Shown here piece after piece: positions 8,240 through 14,641 of a stretch of DNA of 14,792 bases. The stretch comes from M55B154 sp964345775. GTDB lineage: Bacteria > Spirochaetota > UBA4802 > UB4802. The stretch covers positions 1-14,792 of the forward strand of contig CAYFSO010000079.1 of assembly GCA_964345775.1 (NCBI GenBank). Reading direction: 5' to 3'. Position 1 is the first letter of the stretch. Each line of letters starts with the position of its first letter. The notes under the pieces were generated by a model, which had not been told where the DNA came from, ran no database searches, and saw only the letters and a program-made list of their open reading frames with translations. Made by a program: the position numbers and the translations under genes.

Positions 8240-9349
8240 TTACCTTCTATAATTTTGCATCATTTTATTTAACGTAAGCAGTGTCTGAAGTCCACTCAAG
8301 GCATCATTGGGATACATGTCACCGCTCAGGGATGGATCCATGATCCCTTTCTCCATTGCAAGACGCAGCGCGTTATAGGCATCATCCTTAACCGAAACGT
8401 CTTTGATGGGCGATTTTTCTTCCCCGGTATACCTGTTCCGGTAACCGGTATTGCCGGTAGCCAGGACAATAAAATCTTCAATTACGTATGCCATCTGCCT
8501 GCGGGTAATAATTTCAAAGGGGTAAAAAGACTTACCCTCTATAAAAGAAAAAAAGCCCATCCTCCTGAGATCGGTAATGGCATCGGTGTAAATAGACTTG
8601 GATATATCGTTAAATTCTTCACTCTCGCCGGACGAAGCCCGGATGTACCGTGATACGTTATACACGTTGTACAGGAGGTTGGCCAGCTCATCACGCCTTA
8701 CCGTTTTTGAAAGTGTGAGGTCTTTCACCTGCCTTATATCTATTTTCAGCGAATTCAATGCCGAAAGGGTTTCCAGCCTGTCCGCGGCTTCCACCTGGTA
8801 GGCAGTATTTATTGTAAGAACCTTCTTGTAATGGGATACCGCGGCATCGAAATTACTCAGCATGAACTTACTGTCCCCAAGGACAAGCTGTATCATGGCA
8901 TCACGGGGTGACTTTGCTGCAAGCTGTTCCAGCGTGGTCACCGCCTCACCGGCATACGATTTACCCTTCTCTCGCAGGTTAATTCGTACTTCAAGCACTT
9001 CCAGGAACACTCCTGAATAGTTCCCGTTTCGTGCCATGTCAATGCTGGTCCTGGCTTCACCGTAATTACCTTCAACAAAGTGGTAATAGGCAAACACGGC
9101 TGACAATTCACCGGTTGGCAGCTTTTTTTCGGATGCAATGTTCCTGGCAGAGTTCAGCTGTGAACTTGCCGTGCTGAGAAGCCGTTCCCGCTGTTTTGGG
9201 TCTTCAAGCGATTCGGCTCGCACTACGTTTTTACGGGCACTGGAGATCAGTTCATCGTAAGATCCGGAAGTCCCCGGTATGATGGGGCCACAGCCGTTAA
9301 TAGCTGTTACCAGGATGCATACAGCCGTGTATATCATGCGTTGACGCAT
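8240..9349 (-). CDS. Lipoprotein with TPR-like helices and C-terminal SLH-like repeats
   Basis: The product is 369 residues. A short signal sequence ends in a relaxed spirochaete-type lipobox, AINGC, with Cys20 as the lipidation site. Residues ~30-200 are helical with TPR character (e.g. FDAAVSHYKKVLTINTAYQV), likely a protein-binding scaffold. Residues ~215-369 look like S-layer-homology repeats: DISKSIYTDAITDLRRMGFF, FYPFEIITRRQMAYVIEDFI, and DVSVKDDAYNALRLAMEKGI followed by MYPNDALSG. SLH domains classically bind cell-wall-linked polymers. The start at 9349 is chosen for its exact AGGAGG site 7 nt upstream and because it gives a compact lipoprotein signal; an in-frame ATG at 9376 has neither. 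It sits 6 bp ahead of the giant barrel protein gene, so the pair is almost certainly cotranscribed. A lipoprotein beside a TPR-barrel protein recalls PelC next to PelB, but there is no sequence claim of homology to PelC. Confidence 0.86.
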   Translation of the reverse strand: MRQRMIYTAVCILVTAINGCGPIIPGTSGSYDELISSARKNVVRAESLEDPKQRERLLSTASSQLNSARNIASEKKLPTGELSAVFAYYHFVEGNYGEARTSIDMARNGNYSGVFLEVLEVRINLREKGKSYAGEAVTTLEQLAAKSPRDAMIQLVLGDSKFMLSNFDAAVSHYKKVLTINTAYQVEAADRLETLSALNSLKIDIRQVKDLTLSKTVRRDELANLLYNVYNVSRYIRASSGESEEFNDISKSIYTDAITDLRRMGFFSFIEGKSFYPFEIITRRQMAYVIEDFIVLATGNTGYRNRYTGEEKSPIKDVSVKDDAYNALRLAMEKGIMDPSLSGDMYPNDALSGLQTLLTLNKMMQNYRR

Positions 9350-9356
9350 CACGCTT

Positions 9357-9362
9357 CCTCCT
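9357..9362 (-). promoter_or_regulatory. Consensus Shine-Dalgarno site of the lipoprotein gene
   Basis: On the minus strand AGGAGG lies 7 nt before the ATG at 9349, an ideal spacing. It decides the start against the in-frame ATGs at 9376 and 9367, which lie upstream of it or too far from any such site. A GTG codon sits directly before the ATG and is a possible alternative start. Confidence 0.8.
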
Positions 9363-9401
9363 GCCATATTATTCAAGGTATTCTAATTGTCGCAAACTAT
9401 A

Positions 9402-10070
9402 TCAATAAAAACAGGAAATGGCAATAAACATTTGTGCCGGGGCATACAATGACCAGGTAAACACGGTACTGTGCGGGATTGTTTTGATAAAGGTATTGTA
9501 CCCAAGGAGCATGTCAGATAACACGAAAAGCATGGCCCCTGTTGCCAGCAGTATCCCCCTGGGATGTATACCGCAATTGAGACTGGTTACCGCGAAATAC
9601 AGCATTGATGCCAGGATGATGATATAAACAAGTGCGGGAGTGTAATGGCGGCCCCTGGCCTTCCATATGGCCCGGTAGTATAACAGGGCACCTGCAAGTA
9701 ACGCCGGGGCAAGTATGACATTCCACAGGGCAAAGTCATAACCGGTGGAGAATGCTGTTACGTATAATACATGCGCAATTAAAAAATAGATCAGTCCCTG
9801 CAGAAAGAGGCTTACCTCTTCTATCATCAACAATGTATCCGCGATGAGTGAGCACAACAGCCCAAGCATTATCATGAATGAATAAAAATAAAAGCCGTGC
9901 AGCTTTATGGCCAAAAGACACATGAGTATAATGGTAAAAGTTACCAGCGGGGTTGTTATGTACTTTAATACAAGCTGTTTTTTATAGGCAACAAATTCGC
10001 GTATGAGAAGTATAATGATAAACGCGACAAAAACCACGGTGAAGTATTGCACAGCGAAAATAGCAGGCAC
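9402..10070 (-). CDS. YhhN/TMEM86-family integral membrane protein (possible lysoplasmalogenase)
   Basis: The product is 222 residues, almost entirely hydrophobic, with seven or eight predicted membrane segments, about the usual length for the family. Family-like signatures are GLLCSLIADTLLMI near residue 80 with an Asp inside the membrane segment, then YFLIAHVLYVTAFS, and a second Asp in GAMLFVLSDMLLGYNTF near residue 185. Characterised animal TMEM86 proteins hydrolyse the vinyl-ether bond of lysoplasmalogens; bacterial members are mostly untested, so the substrate here is open. The start is GTG at 10070, 3 bp after the csrA stop, with GGAG 6 nt upstream inside the end of csrA. An out-of-frame ATG overlaps this GTG at 10072. 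The tight spacing indicates cotranscription with csrA. No functional link to flagella or glycan export is established; a role in membrane-lipid adjustment is a guess. Confidence 0.85.
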   Translation of the reverse strand: MPAIFAVQYFTVVFVAFIIILLIREFVAYKKQLVLKYITTPLVTFTIILMCLLAIKLHGFYFYSFMIMLGLLCSLIADTLLMIEEVSLFLQGLIYFLIAHVLYVTAFSTGYDFALWNVILAPALLAGALLYYRAIWKARGRHYTPALVYIIILASMLYFAVTSLNCGIHPRGILLATGAMLFVLSDMLLGYNTFIKTIPHSTVFTWSLYAPAQMFIAISCFY

Positions 10071-10073
10071 ATT

Positions 10074-10346
10074 CTACTCCTTGTCTTTTTTGTTGTCAGT
10101 GTCACTTTCCTTTTCCCTTGTGAAAAAATCCGAAAGATCCCGCAGGGTTTCGGGTTTGAATTCTGATCCAAGTGCCGCTATGTTTTCCTGTTGTATCTCT
10201 TCGTATATTTCTTTGCGATGAACTGTTACCTTTTTGGGAGCCCGTATACCAAGTTTTACCTGGTCACCCTTGATATCTATGACAACCACTTCTATGTCAT
10301 CACCGATCATTATACTTTCGTTTATTTTTCGTGCCAGTACCAGCAT
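10074..10346 (-). CDS. csrA: Carbon storage regulator CsrA
   Basis: CsrA is a small dimeric RNA-binding protein that binds GGA motifs in mRNA leaders and usually blocks ribosome access. In many bacteria it controls flagellin synthesis and the switch to sessile life. The core is intact: it begins MLVLARK (Leu4 and Arg6 match the RNA-contacting strand of characterised CsrA), followed by ESIMIGDDIEV, GIRAPKKV and VHRKEIY with the key Arg44. Length is 90 residues against 61 in E. coli; the extra tail (~61-90) is charged and ends in a Lys/Asp-rich run. The ATG at 10346 lies 3 bp after the fliW stop, and AAGGGAT at the fliW end could serve as ribosome site. Pairing with fliW is the arrangement seen in Treponema, Bacillus and others, where FliW binds CsrA and relieves repression. 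Confidence 0.97.
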   Translation of the reverse strand: MLVLARKINESIMIGDDIEVVVIDIKGDQVKLGIRAPKKVTVHRKEIYEEIQQENIAALGSEFKPETLRDLSDFFTREKESDTDNKKDKE

Positions 10347-10349
10347 TCT

Positions 10350-10808
10350 TTATCCCTTGTCGTTCGATACGTTCTTGATCTCGTCAAGTATACGGTGCCG
10401 GACACCGTATTTCTCACTCAGCGAAATGGCCTGCTTGCCGGTGTTGTTATTCGGATTGATTATTATGGGGCCCTGCAGATTGGCGGTCATATCGGACGGG
10501 TTTTTGGGTATCCGTACAATTGCAAAGACCAGCAGTTCATCCACGCTCTCGGCTCCAACGTATTCAATGTCATTCTGAGAGATGACCAGTTCGTACTCAA
10601 CAAGAAAATCCTGGGGTCGAATTATAACAAATGCCAGTTCAGGCTCATCCCATGCCTGCAGCCACTTGAATGGAGAATTCTCATGGGAGTCAAGGATGAC
10701 GAACTTATTTACATTATCAAAGCCGAATACTCCTTCGGGGAACTCTACTATCTGCTTTTCTTCGATCTCAATTTCGCCAAACGGCTTTGTTACTACCCGT
10801 ATACCCAA
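10350..10808 (-). CDS. fliW: Flagellar assembly factor FliW
   Basis: FliW is the protein antagonist of CsrA: free FliW sequesters CsrA, while cytoplasmic flagellin titrates FliW away, forming a feedback loop that matches flagellin translation to export. The 152-residue product has the usual family length and recognisable segments: FGEIEIEEKQIVEFPEGVFG near the start, PFKWLQAWDEPELAFVI, then LLVFAIVRIPKNPSDMTANL and GPIIINPNNNTGKQ. The start is TTG at 10808, supported by AGAGGTG about 7 nt upstream; the protein begins MGIRVVTKPFGE, as expected for the family. It precedes csrA by 3 bp and follows flgL after 66 bp, a gap that contains a possible promoter. Confidence 0.97.
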   Translation of the reverse strand: MGIRVVTKPFGEIEIEEKQIVEFPEGVFGFDNVNKFVILDSHENSPFKWLQAWDEPELAFVIIRPQDFLVEYELVISQNDIEYVGAESVDELLVFAIVRIPKNPSDMTANLQGPIIINPNNNTGKQAISLSEKYGVRHRILDEIKNVSNDKG

Positions 10809-10829
10809 GTGTTCACCTCTTTTCTACAA

Positions 10830-10857
10830 ATTATTCAGATATAATTGTATCTTTCAA
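10830..10857 (-). promoter_or_regulatory. Candidate sigma-70-type promoter ahead of fliW-csrA
   Basis: In the AT-rich flgL-fliW gap the minus strand reads TTGAAA (10857-10852), a 16-nt spacer, then AATAAT (10835-10830). Each hexamer matches five of six consensus positions. Transcription would begin near 10823 and leave a leader of only about 15 nt. It could give fliW-csrA and the genes beyond expression independent of flgK-flgL. AT-rich gaps produce such matches by chance, so this is tentative. Confidence 0.3.
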
Positions 10858-10875
10858 GTACAATATTAACCACTT

Positions 10876-12138
10876 TTATCGAAGGAAATCCATCAGCGTG
10901 GGGCGTATGGTTTTCGCACCTACTGCCAGGGCATAGTTGTGAACAGATTCAAGCCACTTGAAATTCATTATGGTTTCTGGATAATCTATAGCCTCTGTTT
11001 TTGCAAGCATATCGGTTACATTGGTTTTGGCATACTCTGATCTTTTGGCCATCTCCTCTACCCTGTTCTGCCTGGCCCCTACCGCTGCGGTATGGCGAAG
11101 TACATTGTCCAGGGCCATGTCAATCAGGCCAAGGTCCCGTCCGCCAACCAGTTCCTGGTCTCCACGCACCAGGTCATCACGCAGCTGAATGGCCATCTCG
11201 AAGACTGACATTCCATCAACCGTGACGGTGGGGTCGTAGTTATTGGGCGGCTGCGGAAAATTGGAATTCACCAGCCCCAGGTCCTGCATCACCGTCCCAC
11301 TCCCCACGTCTTCAAGCCATATCTGGTGTGGAGTTGTGGACTCCAGTATGAGATTATTCCTGGCACCCTGGGTTGCCCGTACACTGAGGCCGGCATTGTT
11401 TATCTTGTCGATGATAATATCGAGATTGTCTCCCGGTGAGATTGCGATCTCTGTACCATCGATCCTGATCTTCTGCGATGAAGCTGCAGTATAATCGGTG
11501 GCGTCCCGGTTGGAGGTGAGTACCTGGTTGGTGGCCCAGAACACCTCGTTACCGGGTACGTTCACCTGGAGGTACTGCCCGGTTGCCACTTCCCGCTTGA
11601 TCTCTCCAATATTGCCGCGGTACTGCACACCTATCATGGCGTCTCCCTGGTTGCCGGCAGTCAGCGTCTGGTATACCGGCACAAAGGGGTTGGGATTATC
11701 CTCCGTTCCCGTCTGGTACCCGCCAAAAATGGGCTTCCCGGTTGCGCCGCGCGTGTTGGCTATATTGACAAGCTCTTCAAGCAGCTGGTTGATCTCGGTT
11801 GCCGCTGCTTCCTTCCTTTCAAACGAGCTGTAAATGCCGTTTGCCCCCTGCACCGCCAGTACTCTCAATCGATGGAATATGCGGGTAACTGACTGCAGGT
11901 TGGTGTCGATCTCGCTGAGGCGGGACTTCGACTCGTCTATGTTGGATATATACTGGTCAATCTCGGTCAACCTGGTACGGTACAGCATCTGGTTCGTGGT
12001 GGATATGGGATTGTCCCTGGGCAGCCTGACGTTCTTGCCGGTTGCCAGCGAATCCTGTATCTTGTCCATCTGCTGCTGATGACGGTTCAGGTTATGCGTC
12101 ATGGTATTGTTTATCATCTGGTTCGTAACTCGTTGCAT
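10876..12138 (-). CDS. flgL: Flagellar hook-filament junction protein FlgL (HAP3)
   Basis: FlgL is a flagellin-related junction protein placed between FlgK and the filament; in spirochaetes the structure is periplasmic. The 420-residue product has the conserved N-terminal flagellin-type helix region (MQRVTNQMINNTM, then QDSLATGKNVRLPRDNP), a second helix (about 70-130) with VTRIFHRLRVLAVQGANG, and the matching C-terminal helix region (QNRVEEMAKRSEYAK to LAKTEAIDYPETIM). The middle contains a flagellin-hook IN-type segment (~223-289, IRIDGTEIAISPGDNLDIII). It is longer than the enterobacterial FlgL (about 317 residues), because of this central domain. The ATG at 12138 lies 3 bp after the flgK stop, so the two are transcribed and probably translated together. 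Confidence 0.96.
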   Translation of the reverse strand: MQRVTNQMINNTMTHNLNRHQQQMDKIQDSLATGKNVRLPRDNPISTTNQMLYRTRLTEIDQYISNIDESKSRLSEIDTNLQSVTRIFHRLRVLAVQGANGIYSSFERKEAAATEINQLLEELVNIANTRGATGKPIFGGYQTGTEDNPNPFVPVYQTLTAGNQGDAMIGVQYRGNIGEIKREVATGQYLQVNVPGNEVFWATNQVLTSNRDATDYTAASSQKIRIDGTEIAISPGDNLDIIIDKINNAGLSVRATQGARNNLILESTTPHQIWLEDVGSGTVMQDLGLVNSNFPQPPNNYDPTVTVDGMSVFEMAIQLRDDLVRGDQELVGGRDLGLIDMALDNVLRHTAAVGARQNRVEEMAKRSEYAKTNVTDMLAKTEAIDYPETIMNFKWLESVHNYALAVGAKTIRPTLMDFLR

Positions 12139-12141
12139 GGC

Positions 12142-14046
12142 TTATACCCCCAGCCTTACTATTGTTTCAAGCATCTCGTCTACCATCTTAATGACACGGG
12201 CCGAGGCGTTATACCCGTGCTGGAACGCCACCATGTTGGCCATCTCCTCGTCCAGGTTCACACCGGAGACGGACTCCCTGAGATTGTCCAGGTTCTTAAG
12301 CAGTGTCTCCTGGTTGTCTATCCTGTCCTTCGCCTCCTCACCCTGTGATCCGATACGGGAGATCAGCGACGTATAGAACTCGTTGAAAGTGGCGTTGCTG
12401 TCCACCATGGCGTTCTTCTGACGGATGGCGGCGATACGAAGGGCGTTGGAACCATCACCTACTCCATTGGTGGTATTCACGTCCCCCGTCCCCCCTATGT
12501 CTTTGCCCTTTGCGGCAGCGATGGTGTCAACATTTGCGGCCACCTGGTCTGACACGTCCAGGTAGGATGCAGGATTGTATTGCGGCGTTATGGTTACCTG
12601 TTCCCGCGCGGGAAGCAGCTGACGGATATCGTCAACCCGCCGGTAATCGAAGGCCCCCTGTGGTCCGCTCTGTTTCAGTATGCCCGCCATTCCCACCAGC
12701 AGCTGCCCGGAATCCTCGAGGTGGCGTATCATGAAGTTGCGGTTGTCGAAGTCCTCTGCCACCGTTGCCTTCAGGGACAGCTGGTTGTCGTGGTTCATGT
12801 AGGCAACCACCCCGATCTTCGCGTCGTTGATACGCTTGATCACGTCGCGCACCGAATCTGACTCGTAGTAGTTTACGGTTGTCTCCAGCTGGTTCTCATC
12901 GTTCTGCACGAAGGTAAGGGTGCCCTGTATGCCGATGGCAGCCGACGCGTCAAGCTCGTTTGCGCCCGACACCTTGAAGATGGCGGTCACATCGTTGATG
13001 CCGTCATTGTTCAGATCGTGATTACCCTCAACGTTGTCACTTATGTTGATATGCCTGAAAAAATCCACGTCGGTTGATCCGTCCTTGCCAAAACCGTCAC
13101 GGTGGATCTCGTTAGTGAGATCCGCCAGGTTGATGGCGAAGGCGTTGAGGTCATTAATGTTCTCGCGAAGCACCTGGTCCCGTATCTCAAGCAGGCCGCC
13201 AAGCTCACCGCTCTTAACAGGGACGTCCGTTCCGGTATGCTTCCACTTCACCGTAAAATAGCCGTTGTTCTGCGGGTCCATTACCGCTTCCAGCGGCCTG
13301 AAGACCTCACCCTGCACCAGGTTCTCTGAACCGATGTAGACGATAAGTTCATCCTGGTCGCTTCGTCCAACCGAGATGTTGGCAAGACTGGACAGCTTCT
13401 CTATGAGAGCATCCCGCCTGTCCTTCAGGTCGTTGGGATTGTCTCCCAATGCCTCTGCCTTGAGGATGCGTTCGTTCAGGTCGCGTATGTCCTTCGCGTA
13501 CATGTTTATGTTGTTCACCCGGTCGGCCACCTGCCTGTTAGCGTCATCACGCAGGTCGGTCAGCTGCCGGTACACATGCTTCACCTCGTTGGAAAGTGCC
13601 CTGGCTTTCTCTCGTACCACCTCCCGGGTTGAGCGTTCTTCGGGATACTTGGACAGCTCTTCCCAGCCCTTCCACAGCTGGTCCATCCTGCTGCGGATTG
13701 ACTGGTCGGATGGCTCATTGTACACCATCTCGATCTGGTAGATGAACTCGTTCCTTGATTCCCAGTAGCCCATGGTGTTCTTTTCTGACACGATACGGTC
13801 ATCGATGAAGGCATCACGTATTCGCTCCACGGATGCAACCTGCGATCCCTGGCCGATATTACCCGGGCGCTCCGCACGGTTCAGTGCCGGCACGTAGAGT
13901 GGATCGGCGGAAGTGATCACAACCCGCTGGCGTGAATATTCCTCGTTGGAGGCGTTGGATATATTGTGTCCTGTCACGTGCAGGGCCTGCTGATGTGACA
14001 TCAGTCCCCGCTTCCCTATTTCAAGTCCCATAAAAGTGGAATTCAT
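12142..14046 (-). CDS. flgK: Flagellar hook-associated protein FlgK (HAP1)
   Basis: FlgK is the first junction protein on the distal end of the hook, exported through the flagellar type III apparatus. The 634-residue product has the classic N-terminus: GLEIGKRGLMSHQQALHVTG then HNISNASNEEYSRQRV. The diagnostic C-terminus is SGVNLDEEMANMVAFQHGYN followed by ASARVIKMVDEMLETI. Helical D0/D1 regions (~1-215 and ~540-634) enclose a variable centre. In that centre residues 344-352 read DLNNDGIND, a calcium-loop-like Asp/Asn pattern, followed by an IN-like repeat (SVRDVIKRINDAKIGVVAYM, ~398-417). The ATG at 14046 has GAGG 8 nt upstream and lies 12 bp after the flgN-like stop. The N-terminal style favours a spirochaete origin. 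Confidence 0.98.
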   Translation of the reverse strand: MNSTFMGLEIGKRGLMSHQQALHVTGHNISNASNEEYSRQRVVITSADPLYVPALNRAERPGNIGQGSQVASVERIRDAFIDDRIVSEKNTMGYWESRNEFIYQIEMVYNEPSDQSIRSRMDQLWKGWEELSKYPEERSTREVVREKARALSNEVKHVYRQLTDLRDDANRQVADRVNNINMYAKDIRDLNERILKAEALGDNPNDLKDRRDALIEKLSSLANISVGRSDQDELIVYIGSENLVQGEVFRPLEAVMDPQNNGYFTVKWKHTGTDVPVKSGELGGLLEIRDQVLRENINDLNAFAINLADLTNEIHRDGFGKDGSTDVDFFRHINISDNVEGNHDLNNDGINDVTAIFKVSGANELDASAAIGIQGTLTFVQNDENQLETTVNYYESDSVRDVIKRINDAKIGVVAYMNHDNQLSLKATVAEDFDNRNFMIRHLEDSGQLLVGMAGILKQSGPQGAFDYRRVDDIRQLLPAREQVTITPQYNPASYLDVSDQVAANVDTIAAAKGKDIGGTGDVNTTNGVGDGSNALRIAAIRQKNAMVDSNATFNEFYTSLISRIGSQGEEAKDRIDNQETLLKNLDNLRESVSGVNLDEEMANMVAFQHGYNASARVIKMVDEMLETIVRLGV

Positions 14047-14058
14047 GGCATTTCCTCG

Positions 14059-14562
14059 CTACACGGTCTTATTGAACATCAGTGAACCAGCAACCTTCTG
14101 CTTCCCGTCACCCTGGGGGCCGTACCCGTCATCCATTGATACCGCGCTTTTGAGCCCCGAGATGAGCAGGTTGAAAAATTCAAGGTTGTCCTGTATGAGT
14201 ACCTGGTTGGTTTCATGCAGCCTGCCCAGTTTCTGCAGTTGACGTTTCAGTTCCATTCCCAGTCCCATGAGTGTATGGGTGGAGTCCTCGTCCATGAGGC
14301 TTACCACGTCTTTGAGCGTTACCGGTCGGCCGAGGTCGTCCAGGTGATTCTGGCGGGAATATTCTTCTATTACCGAGATGCGCTCTTCTTCCAGTGTGCC
14401 GATACTTTTCAGGAGATGTTCCTGCTCCAGGGTCACCGTTTCCAACTGTTTACCGTCCCTGTTGGCAATGGCTTCTCCCTTCTCTTCCTCGAGGCGCAGT
14501 ACCTCCCGGTATATTGAGACTTCCTTCTCCAGTATTTTCTTCAATGCTATGACCGGCGTCAT
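14059..14562 (-). CDS. flgN: FlgN-like flagellar export chaperone
   Basis: The product is 167 residues, nearly all helical and charged, with long coiled-coil-forming stretches (e.g. ALKKILEKEVSIYREVLRLE, then QLETVTLEQEHLLKSIGTLE). FlgN proteins are small cytoplasmic chaperones that hold FlgK and FlgL in an export-ready state. Sequence conservation in the family is low, so the call depends strongly on position directly before flgK and flgL, the helix pattern near the start, and size. The C-terminal part (HETNQVLIQDNLEFFNLLIS) is typical of FlgN-type domains. The start at 14562 is chosen because GGAGG lies 7 nt upstream; the adjacent ATG at 14565 has only 4 nt spacing. An in-frame ATG at 14640 lacks a ribosome site and would lie upstream of the candidate flagellar promoter. 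Confidence 0.78.
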   Translation of the reverse strand: MTPVIALKKILEKEVSIYREVLRLEEEKGEAIANRDGKQLETVTLEQEHLLKSIGTLEEERISVIEEYSRQNHLDDLGRPVTLKDVVSLMDEDSTHTLMGLGMELKRQLQKLGRLHETNQVLIQDNLEFFNLLISGLKSAVSMDDGYGPQGDGKQKVAGSLMFNKTV

Positions 14563-14569
14563 CATATCC

Positions 14570-14574
14570 CCTCC
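14570..14574 (-). promoter_or_regulatory. Shine-Dalgarno site of the flgN-like gene
   Basis: GGAGG on the minus strand, 7 nt before the ATG at 14562 and 4 nt before the ATG at 14565. It favours a start here over the in-frame ATG at 14640, which has only AATTCCTT before it. Confidence 0.7.
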
Positions 14575-14614
14575 ATGGACAGTGTGTTTGCATCCTGCTG
14601 GTTCTTCCCTACCA

Positions 14615-14641
14615 GTATCGGTCAGATTTTTTTTGTTCATA
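14615..14641 (-). promoter_or_regulatory. Candidate sigma-28 (FliA) flagellar promoter
   Basis: The minus strand carries ACCGATAC at 14622-14615, matching six of eight positions of the sigma-28 -10 element GCCGATAA, including the CCGATA core. Fifteen nt upstream lies TATG (14641-14638), a poor match to the TAAA -35 element. Transcription would start near 14608, about 45 nt before the chosen flgN start. Late flagellar operons of this kind are commonly sigma-28 dependent. The weak -35 keeps confidence low. Confidence 0.35.

Noticed and set aside
10191..10844. A 217-codon plus-strand frame opposite fliW and csrA
   Set aside because: Both genes on the other strand are unmistakable. This frame is rich in Tyr/Phe, as expected from the antisense of AT-rich codons, and shows no recognisable motif.
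14563..14640. Upstream ATG at 14640 for the flgN-like gene
   Set aside because: No Shine-Dalgarno site, and the extra 26 residues do not look like a FlgN start. GGAGG precedes the ATG at 14562.
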